A stretch of 64,000 nt of DNA from Thiopontia sp964344785 (GCA_964344785.1 CAYFOR010000002.1:1-64000), one strand, 5' to 3'. Shown: positions 48,733 to 58,203, numbered from the stretch's first letter. Program-made: numbers and translations. Notes: generated from the letters alone by a model not told the origin.

Positions 48733-50232
48733 GTGGCTTTGCGGCTCTGTGCAGCTCTATTGCTGCCGACGATGGTTGGACAGGCAGTGGCGGATATCCG
48801 CTCTGACCTGGATGCGATTATCGACTCTCCCAAGACGCCTGCCGCACTTTGGGGAATCCGTATTGAAGAGACGGACTCCGATGAGGTGATCTACTCCCGT
48901 AATGGGGATACCCCCTTTATTCCTGCCTCGGTGGTCAAGCTGGTAACCACTGCGGTGGCACTGGATCAGCTTGGACCGGACTATACCTTTACCACACATC
49001 TGCGTTTTCCAAGGCTGGACCTTCCGGCCGATGGTGTCATCCGGGGGGATCTGCAAATCATAGGAGGCGGTGATCCGACGCTGGGGACGGCAGATGGCTC
49101 GAGTGGGCGCAAGATATTGCAACAGTGGGCAAAGCGGTTGGTCAAGGAGGGGGTCAAGCAGATTAACGGCCATATTGTCGGGGTGGACGATATTTTTCTT
49201 GATGAGCCACTGGGTCAGGGCTGGGCCTGGGATGATGAACCGTACCACTTCTCGGCCGAGTCTTCCGGGCTTACGGTGCATGGTGGCACGGCAGGCTATC
49301 GAATCGACGGTAATGAGAAACAACGCCTGCGAAGGAATCAGGTGCATCTCTATCCCGATAACGACTACCTGACTACGCATATCAGTATCGTGGATGACAA
49401 ACATCGGGTTGAGATTACCCGGCTTCAGGGAACCAACCACTTTGTCGTGGAAGTGCCGCGGAAAATGAGAAAAAACCCACCGATGTCAGGCAAGGTCACC
49501 GTAAAAAATCCAACCAGCTGGACGGCAGCGCTGTTCAAACAGGCGTTGGAGAAGGCTGGAATCAAAGTGCGTGGTAAAGCGGTTGATAGTGACTATCTGC
49601 GTGATTTCAAACCGGCTGAAGGACTGGTCTGGACCCACCATTCCAAGCCATTGAAAGAGATATTGTCGCTTGCCAACAAGCGAAGCATCAATCTGGTTGC
49701 GGAGCACCTGTTGCGAGCCAGTGGTGTCCAAAGGGATAAACAGGGAGAGATCACGCGCAGTGGTTCTGTAAACAGTGGTCTGAACAAGGTAGGGGCATTC
49801 CTCGGTGAGGCCGGCATCAAACCGTACCGATACAAAATGGTCGATGGCTCCGGGCTGTCCCGATACAACCTGTTTCGGCCTTCTGATCTGGTGAGTCTGT
49901 TGAAGGCGATGGCAAGGCACCCACAGAAAAAGGTCTACCGTAACTCGCTCTCCCATGCGGGCAAGGATGGTACCTTGACGTGGCGTTTGCGTGGCACACC
50001 GCTGGCAGGACGGGTATGGGCCAAGACGGGCACCCTGAGTTCGATTCGGTCGATTGCCGGACAGATGAAAACTCCCAAAGGAAAAGAGTTATCATTTGCA
50101 ATCATGGTGAACAACTATGCGTCAGGAAGCCGGAAGATCCGCAACCGTATCGATCAGATTCTGTTGAAAACGGCAGAGTGGGTAGACCGGCCCAAACAGT
50201 CGAAGACACGGACAAAAAAGGAGAAGAGGTGA
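48733..50232 (+). CDS. dacB: D-alanyl-D-alanine carboxypeptidase/endopeptidase (PBP4, S13)
   Basis: A 499-aa periplasmic penicillin-binding protein of family S13, trimming or cleaving peptidoglycan cross-links. Catalytic motifs: SxxK in ASVVKL, SxN in KRSINLV, KTG in AKTGTLSSIRSIAG. The N-terminus is a signal peptide (ALRLCAALLLPTMVGQAVA). The start is uncertain: GTG 48733 gives a good signal peptide, but the AGGAGG at 48711-48716 is 16 bases away. The frame stays open back into htpG. Confidence 0.9.
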   Translation: MALRLCAALLLPTMVGQAVADIRSDLDAIIDSPKTPAALWGIRIEETDSDEVIYSRNGDTPFIPASVVKLVTTAVALDQLGPDYTFTTHLRFPRLDLPADGVIRGDLQIIGGGDPTLGTADGSSGRKILQQWAKRLVKEGVKQINGHIVGVDDIFLDEPLGQGWAWDDEPYHFSAESSGLTVHGGTAGYRIDGNEKQRLRRNQVHLYPDNDYLTTHISIVDDKHRVEITRLQGTNHFVVEVPRKMRKNPPMSGKVTVKNPTSWTAALFKQALEKAGIKVRGKAVDSDYLRDFKPAEGLVWTHHSKPLKEILSLANKRSINLVAEHLLRASGVQRDKQGEITRSGSVNSGLNKVGAFLGEAGIKPYRYKMVDGSGLSRYNLFRPSDLVSLLKAMARHPQKKVYRNSLSHAGKDGTLTWRLRGTPLAGRVWAKTGTLSSIRSIAGQMKTPKGKELSFAIMVNNYASGSRKIRNRIDQILLKTAEWVDRPKQSKTRTKKEKR

Positions 50233-50474
50233 TGGAGTTGGCCGATATCAAAAATCGCATTGAGCAGGGCATTCCCGAGGCGACAGCGATTCTCAGTGGT
50301 GACGGTTGCAACTGTGAAGCTACCGTAATCAGCGACAGTTTTGACGGACAGGGGTTGTTGGCAAGACAACGGGCTGTGATGGCAACCGTCAATGATGCAA
50401 TCCTCAGCGGAGAATTGCATGCGTTATCCATCAAGACATTTACTCGGGAGGCGTGGGAAAAAGAGGGGACATGA
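50232..50474 (+). CDS. ibaG: BolA-family protein, IbaG-like
   Basis: An 80-aa BolA-fold protein: IKNRIEQGIPEATAILSGDGCNCEATVISDSFDGQGLLARQRAVMATV and the C-terminal LHALSIKTFTREAWE. The Cys pair with the loop histidine/serine region is as in IbaG/YrbA, which partner monothiol glutaredoxins in iron-sulfur trafficking. ATG 50232 overlaps the dacB stop (TGATG), and its own stop overlaps the next gene (ATGA). Confidence 0.88.
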   Translation: MELADIKNRIEQGIPEATAILSGDGCNCEATVISDSFDGQGLLARQRAVMATVNDAILSGELHALSIKTFTREAWEKEGT

Positions 50475-51478
50475 AGAGGAACGGTTTGTTCAGAAAGGGG
50501 GATGGACAGGGGGCTTTGTTACTTTCAATATTGCTCTCGTTGAGCGCAATGGCCCACGCCGGTGAGCCGTCACGCTGTCTGTTGCTCTACTCCTACCATC
50601 AGGGGTATGCCTGGAATGATGGTGTGGATCAAGGGGCCACTTCAGTTCTGGAAGGGGTATGTGAAATCAAGCGCTTCTTCATGGACTCCAAAAGAAATCC
50701 GGATGAGCGTTATATTCGTGACAAGGCGGAAGAGGCGCTTACCTTGATCAATCGCTGGCAACCGGATGTGATCATGGCAGCCGATGACAATGTTTCACGT
50801 TACCTGGTGATGCCCCACCTCAAGTCGGGCACGATTCCGGTGGTTTTTTGTGGGATCAATGTGACGGCGGAACCATACGGTTTTCCACTTGGCAATATGA
50901 CAGGTATGGTGGAGGTCTCTCCTCTGGCGCCATTGATGGTGCAGGCGACTGCTGCATTGAGATCCAAAGCTGAGCGTCATGAGATGGATACGGTCGTGAT
51001 GACGGTGATTGATGCCGATCGTTACACTGCCCGTAAACAGTTCAAACACATTCATCAGGAGTTTAGTGACCAACACATGGTTGTCCGTCCACGCTTTGTG
51101 CAGACATTTGATGAGTGGAAAGAGAGGTTCCTGGAAGCACAGCAGGGAGATATTGTATTTCTGCTGAACAACTCGGGCATTGCAGATTGGGATGATGAAG
51201 AGGCAAGGCGCTTTGTGATGCAACATACACGTAAACTCTCCATCACCATCCATGGCTGGATGCGTCACCTGACGGTACTAACCATGTCCAAGGTTCCACA
51301 AGAGCAGGGCGAGTGGGCTGCCGAGGCAATGAAGCGTATTTTGCAAGGGGAAGAGCCGGGTCAGATCTCCATGGTCACAAATCGACGTTGGAAGAGTTAT
51401 ATTCAGTCTGAGTTGCTCGCATTAAGTGGTGTCACGCTTTCCGATGCCATCCTACAGCGCTCGGAAGTGGTCGAATAA
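50471..51478 (+). CDS. Periplasmic ABC-type substrate-binding protein (ABC_sub_bind)
   Basis: A 335-aa exported protein. A signal peptide (GALLLSILLSLSAMAHA) is followed by the ABC_sub_bind pattern: LLLYSYHQGYAWNDGVDQG, DVIMAADDNVSRYLVMPHL, PVVFCGINVTAEPYGFPLGNMTGMVEVSP. No transporter genes are adjacent. With the next binding protein, kinase and REC-kinase it forms a sensory cassette. ATG 50471 overlaps the ibaG stop. Confidence 0.82.
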   Translation: MKRNGLFRKGDGQGALLLSILLSLSAMAHAGEPSRCLLLYSYHQGYAWNDGVDQGATSVLEGVCEIKRFFMDSKRNPDERYIRDKAEEALTLINRWQPDVIMAADDNVSRYLVMPHLKSGTIPVVFCGINVTAEPYGFPLGNMTGMVEVSPLAPLMVQATAALRSKAERHEMDTVVMTVIDADRYTARKQFKHIHQEFSDQHMVVRPRFVQTFDEWKERFLEAQQGDIVFLLNNSGIADWDDEEARRFVMQHTRKLSITIHGWMRHLTVLTMSKVPQEQGEWAAEAMKRILQGEEPGQISMVTNRRWKSYIQSELLALSGVTLSDAILQRSEVVE

Positions 51479-51501
51479 CAGCGATAGATCTGGAATAGAA
51501 G

Positions 51502-52479
51502 ATGGTCAATAGAGCCTGGTTGATGTGCATCTTTCTCTGCTTTTCCGCCGAGGTGTCGGCTCAGAAGGGACTTGAATCACTGGTGCTGCAGTTGCGGTGG
51601 GTCACACAAGCCCAGTTTGCGGGCTACTATGTGGCGCTGGATCGAGGGATTTATGAACGTTATGGACTGGATGTGACCATTCTGCCCGGAGGACCCAATT
51701 TAAGTGGTAGCAATAATCTCGTTTCAGGAGCGGCCGATATCACTATCGAGTGGCTTCCTCATGCCCTGGTCATGCGTAATGGTGGCGTACCGTTAGTGAA
51801 TATTGCCCAGATTTTCCACCGTTCCGGTTATACACTCTCATGCAGAAGGGATCGGGGGATTCAAGGAGTGGCTGACTTGCAGGGCAGGAGGATTGGCTCC
51901 TGGTTTGTTGGTGATGAGGTCAAGATCAAGGTTCTGCTTGGAAGTGGCGGGATCGAAGCGGAACTCTATCCTCTCAACTTCAACCTCAATGACCTGATCA
52001 GTGGGGAAGCGGATTGCATATCGACCATGCGTTATAACGAGTATCTCAGTCTGCTTGAAAAGGGGATGGATGAGAAACAGATCACCACCTTCGACTTTGA
52101 TCAGTTGGGTGTCTCTATTCTGGAAGATGGGCTTTATGTGTTGGAGGAGCATCTGCAGGATGAAATGATGCGATCACGGCTCTCCCGTTTTGTTGCCGCA
52201 ACCATAGAAGGGTGGCTCTTTACGCTGGATCATCCGGATGAGGCACTTGAGATTGTGCTCGACAATGATCCCACTGGAGCCCTGGATGAGGAACACGAAC
52301 GAAATATGCTGAAGGTGATCAGCACACTGCTTCACCATGACCGCAGTGAGATCGGGCGTTTGCGCCCGGAGCAGTATGTTCAGACGGTGAATCATCTACT
52401 GATAGGGGGGGAGTTGCTACACTCGATTCATGGCGGCTATACGGATGTGATCTGGTTGCAGGCCCAGCAGTTGGAGTAG
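51502..52479 (+). CDS. NMT1/ThiY-like periplasmic binding protein
   Basis: A 325-aa exported protein with a signal peptide (WLMCIFLCFSAEVSA) and an NMT1/SsuA-type fold: LVLQLRWVTQAQFAGYYVALDRGIYERYGLDVTILPGGPNL, then VSGAADITIEWLPHALVMR. Such domains bind pyrimidine precursors or sulfonates in transporters; here the neighbours are signalling proteins, so it probably presents a ligand to the kinase encoded next. It ends seven bases before the kinase gene. Confidence 0.85.
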   Translation: MVNRAWLMCIFLCFSAEVSAQKGLESLVLQLRWVTQAQFAGYYVALDRGIYERYGLDVTILPGGPNLSGSNNLVSGAADITIEWLPHALVMRNGGVPLVNIAQIFHRSGYTLSCRRDRGIQGVADLQGRRIGSWFVGDEVKIKVLLGSGGIEAELYPLNFNLNDLISGEADCISTMRYNEYLSLLEKGMDEKQITTFDFDQLGVSILEDGLYVLEEHLQDEMMRSRLSRFVAATIEGWLFTLDHPDEALEIVLDNDPTGALDEEHERNMLKVISTLLHHDRSEIGRLRPEQYVQTVNHLLIGGELLHSIHGGYTDVIWLQAQQLE

Positions 52480-52486
52480 TACTGTC

Positions 52487-52867
52487 ATGCTAACCATCAG
52501 TCAGCGGCTTTCGATCATATTTGGCGGAATGATGTTGCTGATCATGCTGATTTCTGTCACAGGGTGGCTCCTGGCCGACCGGCTCTCATCAGCTCACCAC
52601 CGGACACTGGTCAATGCAATACCGTTGGCACTCAGCGCAAATCACTTCAATGAAGAGGTTCGCAAACTGACCCATCAAGTGGTCGAGCTGCAGTATGTCC
52701 GTTCCGAGAATGATCGTTGGGAGCATCTGTTCAATATCAATGAGACGGAAGAGCAGGTGATCCGGCTCCACAGAAAGCTGTTTTTGGAGGTGCCGGACAC
52801 GATACGCCCTCTACGGGAGCGTCTATCCGAGCTTTTGCGCCAGATTAGATTGGCATCTATGTTGTAG
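52487..52867 (+). pseudogene. 5' part of a frameshifted hybrid kinase gene
   Basis: A 126-codon fragment with TM1 (GGMMLLIMLISVTGWLLADRL) and the start of a helical sensor domain (HHRTLVNAIPLALSANHFNEEVRKLTHQVVELQYVRSENDRW). It stops at 52867. The continuation of the sensor (IGIYVVDEHVQELVKWNRLLES) is in a frame offset by one missing base, open only from 52849. The shift therefore falls between 52849 and about 52864. No homopolymer or slippery heptamer is evident there. Confidence 0.75.
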
Positions 52868-52884
52868 ACGAGCATGTCCAGGAG

Positions 52885-54963
52885 TTGGTCAAATGGAACC
52901 GCCTGCTGGAGTCTTACCCGGAACAGATCAACGAGGCCCACCAACAGTTGCTGACAGCGTTGACCCCGGAGATCAATCTGCTCTGGAATGATCTGCAGCA
53001 GCAATCTGAAAGTGGTGCCTCACTGCGTATTCGCTCGAAAAAGATCGACCAGCAGCGGCGGCTCTATGCCTCTATTACAGCCGCGACCCAGATCGGACAG
53101 AATCTTCAGTCTGTTCTGATTATAGAGGAGAGGCAGGAGGTACGGGATCTGGAGCGCAAGAGCCGACAGCTTCTCAGAAGGGTTGAGCGGAACCTGAAAG
53201 GTATTGAGGGCAATCAGGCCGTTGAGCATGGCGTACAGCAATTGAAGTCGCTGTTTGTGCTATTCGAGTACCAGTATGAACGGATCGATCAACTCAAGTC
53301 CGGGCGGGCGACCGGTGACCGGATTGCCGGGCTTCAACACCAGATGAACGAAGAGGTGTCCCGGGTGGTTGATCTGGTTCAGAAAATGGCATCGGATGAG
53401 ATGCAGAACAATGATCAGATGTTGTTGCATGCAAAAGAGATGGTGACACTATTTGCCGTGTTGGCAATGGTAATCGCACTGACGGGTGGTTGGTATGTGA
53501 GCCAGCGTGCGGGGGTTCGAATGAAAAAGATGATCGAGGCGACCCGGCAGCTTTCAAGTGGGAACCTTGAGGCTGCGATCCCTTACCGAAGTTACAAGGA
53601 TGAGCTGGGCGATATGGCCAATGCGCTCGAGGTCTTTCGAAATCAGGCATTGGAACGAAACCGACTCTCGGCTGAACTTGAACATTCAAAGCAGGTGCTT
53701 GAGCAACGTGTGGTGGAACGTACCTCTGCACTGGAGCTGGAAATGGAGCAGCATAAACGGACCATGTCGAAGCTGGAACAAAATTCCCGCTACAAGACCG
53801 AGTTTTTGGCAAAAATGAGCCATGAGATTTGCACCCCAATGAATGCCATTGTCGGCTTGGGCGGGCTGGTACTGCAGACCGAACTGAATCCTCAACAGCG
53901 AGAGTATCTTGAAAAGATGGACCATTCGGCGCACTCGCTGCTTCACCTGTTGAATGAGGTGCTTGATCTTTCCAAGATCGAGGCGGGAAAGATCGAAATT
54001 GAATCGGCTGAACTGGATATTCATACGTTGCTGAATAATTTGCAGGCCACACTCAATAGTGGTTTGGCAGTGAAGAAGGGGTTATTCCTGGAGGTGGAGA
54101 TTGATCGGCGGATTGCCAGTCAACTGATGGGGGATGCACACCGAATTTCTCAGGTTTTGACGAATTTTTGTAGTAACGGATTGAAGTTTACCGAGCAGGG
54201 CGGTGTCAGGTTGGTCGCCAGCCTGTTGGATGAGGATGTGGCGGGTCAACAAATCCGTTTTTCTGTGATTGATAGTGGAATCGGCATGTCGAAACAGCAG
54301 CAAGAGAAGATCTTTGAAGCTTTTTCCCAGGCAGATAGTTCAACCACGCGTCAGTTTGGGGGAACCGGATTGGGTCTTGCAATCAGCAAGCAGTTGGTGG
54401 CGTTGATGGGAGGGGGGCAGATTGAGGTCGAGAGCTCTCCCGGGAAAGGCAGTACCTTCTCATTTACATTATGGCTTTCTCTGCCCCAACGAAGGGATAA
54501 TGAAGTGGATGAGGTCGCACTGCCCAAACTGAGTGGCAGGTTGCTGTCCGGATTACATGTGTTGGTTGTCGATGATGTTCCAACCAATCGCCTGGTTGCC
54601 CGGGCCGTTCTTGAGGGACATGGTGTAGAGGTTGTCGAGGCTGAGAGTGGTGAACAGACACTGGAGCTTTTGGAGAGCTGGTCGATGTATGGTGATGAGA
54701 CATTCTGGGCCGACTTTATCCTGCTGGATCTCCGTATGCCGGGGATGAGCGGTGCTGAGACCAGTCTTGAGATCCGCAAGCGTTTCCCGGATCAGCGGAT
54801 ACCGATTATTGCACTGACAGCCGATGTGATGGAGGGGAGTCGTGATGAAGTGTTGGCTGCGGATATGGATGGATTTATTGGCAAGCCATTGATTTTTGAT
54901 GATTTAATGCAAGAGTGTTACCGTCTTTCGATTATCAGTCCTGCCTCCGATACGGATAGATGA
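52885..54963 (+). CDS. 3' part of the frameshifted hybrid kinase (HAMP-HisKA-HATPase-REC)
   Basis: A 692-codon frame: the rest of the periplasmic helical bundle, TM2 (MVTLFAVLAMVIALTGGWYV, about 186-206), HAMP, a coiled coil, HisKA with KMSHEICTPMNAIVG, HATPase (DSGIGMS, GGTGLGLAIS) and a receiver (LLDLRMPGMSG). The usual HEIRTP arginine is Cys. Without the first 130 codons it would lack TM1 and have no translation start with a good Shine-Dalgarno. Combined with the previous fragment it is one TorS-like kinase gene of about 825 codons, broken by a single-base indel or a sequencing error. Confidence 0.8.
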   Translation: MVKWNRLLESYPEQINEAHQQLLTALTPEINLLWNDLQQQSESGASLRIRSKKIDQQRRLYASITAATQIGQNLQSVLIIEERQEVRDLERKSRQLLRRVERNLKGIEGNQAVEHGVQQLKSLFVLFEYQYERIDQLKSGRATGDRIAGLQHQMNEEVSRVVDLVQKMASDEMQNNDQMLLHAKEMVTLFAVLAMVIALTGGWYVSQRAGVRMKKMIEATRQLSSGNLEAAIPYRSYKDELGDMANALEVFRNQALERNRLSAELEHSKQVLEQRVVERTSALELEMEQHKRTMSKLEQNSRYKTEFLAKMSHEICTPMNAIVGLGGLVLQTELNPQQREYLEKMDHSAHSLLHLLNEVLDLSKIEAGKIEIESAELDIHTLLNNLQATLNSGLAVKKGLFLEVEIDRRIASQLMGDAHRISQVLTNFCSNGLKFTEQGGVRLVASLLDEDVAGQQIRFSVIDSGIGMSKQQQEKIFEAFSQADSSTTRQFGGTGLGLAISKQLVALMGGGQIEVESSPGKGSTFSFTLWLSLPQRRDNEVDEVALPKLSGRLLSGLHVLVVDDVPTNRLVARAVLEGHGVEVVEAESGEQTLELLESWSMYGDETFWADFILLDLRMPGMSGAETSLEIRKRFPDQRIPIIALTADVMEGSRDEVLAADMDGFIGKPLIFDDLMQECYRLSIISPASDTDR

Positions 54964-55007
54964 TCATATATTAGACTATAATTATATTATAATTTTTGAT
55001 CTTGTGT

Positions 55008-55013
55008 TATAAT
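55008..55013 (+). promoter_or_regulatory. Consensus -10 just upstream of the REC-kinase gene
   Basis: TATAAT lies eight bases before ATG 55022 in a very AT-rich 58-bp gap that also contains TTATATTATAATT (54982-54994). There is no Shine-Dalgarno between it and the gene, so a leaderless message is possible. The -35 is unclear. Confidence 0.35.
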
Positions 55014-55021
55014 CGGCATCT

Positions 55022-56314
55022 ATGGGCGAGATCAATACAGACGAGATACCGAGAATATTGGTTGTAGATGACCAACCCGTCAACCTGCAGGTGGTGGGTG
55101 GAATTCTGCGTGACCAGAGTAAGTATCGGATCAGCTTTGCACAGAGTGGTGAGGAAGCGTTGCGTCTGGTTGATTCACTCAAGCCCGATCTGATTCTGCT
55201 GGATGTAATGATGCCGGAAATGAGTGGCTTTGATGTATGTCGAGAACTCAAGGAGCATTCCGGGTGGGAGCAGATTCCGGTTGTCTTTCTCACGGCAATG
55301 GGTGAAACAGAGGATATTGTGAAGGGCTTTTCCATGGGAGGGGCGGACTACATCACCAAACCTTTTGAGGCGGCAGTGCTGCTTGCCCGGGTGGATACTC
55401 ACCTCAGACTTCGCCGCTATCACCAGCATGAAGAGGAGAAGAGAGGTCTGGAGCGGATTACGGCCTACCAGAATGGTCTTTCCGAGATGGGGGCCTCTGT
55501 ATTGCATAACCTTGGTAATGCCATGGTAGGGGTCAATAGTCGTGTGATTCCGATTCGTACCCTCATCGGCAAACTGAAAAAACTCTCCAGGGCGCTGCTC
55601 ATGGGATATGAGACGCTGGAGCGTGAGGGGGACCATAAGGGACAGATTCTCGAACTGCTTGAGCTCAGTGCACAGCTATTGTCGGATGAGTATGCGTCGG
55701 AGCTGGAGGAGGATGTGCTTGAGTTGGAGCGTTCCATCCGTCATGTCAACTCCATGATCAATGCGCAGCGCAGCCTCTCTGGCAATGGGCTGACCTCATC
55801 ACGTTTCCTGCTGGAGTCCATGCTGGGGGATGTCTCGATATTGGTGCATGATGAACTGAACGAGCATGAGATTGGATTGGAGATCGTGGACGAAAGCAGG
55901 ATTTCAGAGGTATTTCTGCCTCGTAGCCCGCTTGGACAGGCAGTTGTGAACATGATCAGAAATGGACAGGAGGCGATTATCGAGCGAATTACCGAGGGAG
56001 GGCTTGATGCGGGCGCGGGAAAGATAACGCTCTCTGTCCGATCAGAAGAAGAGGTGTCAGACCCGCCTTTCTGGCTGTTGGAGATCCAGGATAACGGCGT
56101 TGGAATTGCTCAGGACCGGTTGTCTATGGTCATGCGGAGCGGCTTCTCCACCAAGGTGGATGGAAGTGGTATCGGACTCCATAGTGCAGGAAATCTGGCC
56201 TCCTCGGTGGGTGGCACTTTGGAGGTGTTCAGTGATGGACCCGGTACAGGGGCGACCATTCGTCTGCGTCTCCCGGTCGAGTGTCAGCAAAACTGTAGTC
56301 ACGCACGGAAGTAG
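55022..56314 (+). CDS. Receiver-histidine kinase fusion (REC-HisKA-HATPase)
   Basis: A 430-aa soluble protein. The N-terminal receiver (about 10-125) has ILVVDDQPVNLQVV, acceptor Asp in LILLDVMMPEMSGFDVC and KPFEA. A kinase module follows: the His motif SVLHNLGNAMVGVNS (about 160), N box QAVVNMIRNGQEAI, DNGVGIA and GSGIGLHSAGNLASSVGG. The LHNxGN type of acceptor helix is a known variant kinase group. It probably receives phosphate from the upstream hybrid kinase. The 3' end overlaps the convergent RNase gene by 16 bp. Confidence 0.86.
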   Translation: MGEINTDEIPRILVVDDQPVNLQVVGGILRDQSKYRISFAQSGEEALRLVDSLKPDLILLDVMMPEMSGFDVCRELKEHSGWEQIPVVFLTAMGETEDIVKGFSMGGADYITKPFEAAVLLARVDTHLRLRRYHQHEEEKRGLERITAYQNGLSEMGASVLHNLGNAMVGVNSRVIPIRTLIGKLKKLSRALLMGYETLEREGDHKGQILELLELSAQLLSDEYASELEEDVLELERSIRHVNSMINAQRSLSGNGLTSSRFLLESMLGDVSILVHDELNEHEIGLEIVDESRISEVFLPRSPLGQAVVNMIRNGQEAIIERITEGGLDAGAGKITLSVRSEEEVSDPPFWLLEIQDNGVGIAQDRLSMVMRSGFSTKVDGSGIGLHSAGNLASSVGGTLEVFSDGPGTGATIRLRLPVECQQNCSHARK

Positions 56315-58137
56315 GCGCCCAGTTCCGGCAGGTCAATCTCGGTCAACTTCAGTGGCAATCGATCATTGAGTGCTGCAGGCTGCCTTAACCTCGCCTTGCA
56401 CTCCAGGGCCAGCTCCGCAATCAGAAAGGTCCCTCTCTGTTTCTGGGTATCGACCAGTATCCCCTCTCCCTGCCATGATTGCTGACGCTGCAGCCAGATC
56501 AGGGTCCAGTGCAGGTTGGAGGCGCGTTCCGCCCGCCGGATGTTTCCGATGGTCGCCTCTGCCGCACCAACCCGTTCGGTCAGCATCTCACTGTCAAGCA
56601 GGGGCTGCTGTCTGATCCAGGCGCGGAGCTGCTGATGGGCCACCAGATCAAGATAGCGGCGTAGCGGGCTGGTGACCTGACTGTATTCCGCCATACCCAA
56701 TCCGGCATGTGGTTCCGGAAAGCTTTTCAGCTGGCTGCGCTGAAAGCGGCGACGAAAGGCATACATCTCTGCAATGGTTTCAGGCGGCGGGTAGGGGACA
56801 CCCTGTTCGTCCGGTTCAGGTGGTGGTTGAGTTGAGTAGGGGAAGGGGATGTTGTGCTGTTGTGCAAAACGGGCTGCTGCCTCGCCAGCCATCAACATGA
56901 ATTCAGTCACCAGGTCCCGGCTTCGAAGTGCAGGGAGAGGCGTAACGGTAATCTCATCACTCACTACCCTGATCTTTGCTTCGGGTAGCTCCAGTCGAAT
57001 GGCCCCCTGGTGAAGCCGCCGTTTCTGGTAACGCAGAGACAACTGATAGAGTCGGGAAAAGGGCTCCTGGTCGATGTGTGCATCAACCTCCTGATAACTG
57101 GTGCGGATCACCTGTACCCAGCTCGGTACGATCTCGATCACTTCAATGGAGGCGTCATCGGTGAGTCGAAAATGGAAGGATAGTGCAGGGGATCTGCTTT
57201 GCAGGCCAAGTCCCAACTGCTCAGTGACAGCGGCTGGCAGCATGGTGATGGTCTGTTCCGGCAGGTAGAGGTTTGCCCCATGGGCACGCGCCTGCAGGTC
57301 AAGATCGCTATCCGGTGCAACCAGGGCGGCCACATCGGCAACATGGACCCAGATGGTATCACCGTCCAGCGAAATGGCATCGTCCGGGTCTTGGTTTCCT
57401 TCATCATCAATCGCCCAGGCACTCAGGTGGGTCAGATCCATCCGCTCTTCATCAGGCAGTGAGGGGGGAACACCTGTGGCTGACTGGAGCTCCAGAGCAA
57501 AGCGTGCGGGGTAAGGGTTATGACTGGACGACCAGTAGCCCGTATCCAGTAGCAGTCGATGCGCGACTCCCGGACGCTGTTCCTGTCCCAGATCCCGCAG
57601 AATGCGGCTGACCTCACTGCGTCCCAGCGCAACCATTTCGACATCACTGAGTTCGGTATGGTCCTCTGGAGTAATCTTGCCCTCTTTCAACCGTTGCATG
57701 AAGGCACGCTTCTGCTCCATAGCCGCCTGTTTCGAGGCACGTTGCTGCTTGATCTGTTCGATACGCTCTGCCGGGTGGGTAGATATCTTCTCCGGTGTGC
57801 CATGGAAATAGAGATCATCCATCACCAGTTGCCAACTGGACCAGGCAGAGGGTGGGCTGTACTCTCCGTAGACCAGCTCACTCAGTTCGGACAGCGGGAC
57901 ACTCTCGTCCCCCAGCAGTTCCCATGCTTCAGTGGCCTCACCATCAGCAGTGGTTGTTTCCAGTTGTGAAAGCGAACTGACAGGGCCCGGGTGGAGTAGC
58001 TGGATATCCTTGTCACGGACCCGTTTACTGCTGCCATTGGGGAGTTGCAGCTCAATCTTGTCACTGATTGCAGTGATTCGAGCTGGGCCACTCTTATAGA
58101 GTACCAGGCTGTCAGGCACATATTGGTCTGATGTCAT
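56299..58137 (-). CDS. RNase II/RNB-family exoribonuclease
   Basis: A 612-aa hydrolytic 3'-5' exoribonuclease. The catalytic RNB domain (about 230-530) has AWAIDDEGNQDPDDAISLDGDTIWVHVADVAALV with the Asp cluster, and HAGLGMAEYSQVTSPLRRYLDLVAHQQLRAWI at its end. An unusual N-terminal part (about 1-225) replaces the standard cold-shock domains; the C-terminal S1-like region is short. It belongs to the ribonuclease catalytic domain-containing group distinct from rnb and rnr, so I give no symbol. It is monocistronic on this strand. Confidence 0.88.
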   Translation of the reverse strand: MTSDQYVPDSLVLYKSGPARITAISDKIELQLPNGSSKRVRDKDIQLLHPGPVSSLSQLETTTADGEATEAWELLGDESVPLSELSELVYGEYSPPSAWSSWQLVMDDLYFHGTPEKISTHPAERIEQIKQQRASKQAAMEQKRAFMQRLKEGKITPEDHTELSDVEMVALGRSEVSRILRDLGQEQRPGVAHRLLLDTGYWSSSHNPYPARFALELQSATGVPPSLPDEERMDLTHLSAWAIDDEGNQDPDDAISLDGDTIWVHVADVAALVAPDSDLDLQARAHGANLYLPEQTITMLPAAVTEQLGLGLQSRSPALSFHFRLTDDASIEVIEIVPSWVQVIRTSYQEVDAHIDQEPFSRLYQLSLRYQKRRLHQGAIRLELPEAKIRVVSDEITVTPLPALRSRDLVTEFMLMAGEAAARFAQQHNIPFPYSTQPPPEPDEQGVPYPPPETIAEMYAFRRRFQRSQLKSFPEPHAGLGMAEYSQVTSPLRRYLDLVAHQQLRAWIRQQPLLDSEMLTERVGAAEATIGNIRRAERASNLHWTLIWLQRQQSWQGEGILVDTQKQRGTFLIAELALECKARLRQPAALNDRLPLKLTEIDLPELGAYFRA

Positions 58138-58174
58138 GGAGAGAGGATACCGTGATTGGAAAGCAGCCGATAGA

Positions 58175-58203
58175 TTGACATTGAGCGTCGGTGGCGTTAC
58201 AAG
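58175..58203 (+). promoter_or_regulatory. Possible promoter upstream of the yheS pair
   Basis: A consensus TTGACA (58175-58180) is followed after 17 bp by TACAAG (58198-58203), a weak -10. It lies 125 bp before the first gene of the pair. Confidence 0.3.

Noticed and set aside
52830..52867. Programmed ribosomal frameshift in the kinase gene
   Set aside because: No slippery heptamer or downstream structure is evident at the junction, and kinases of this class are not known to use frameshifting.
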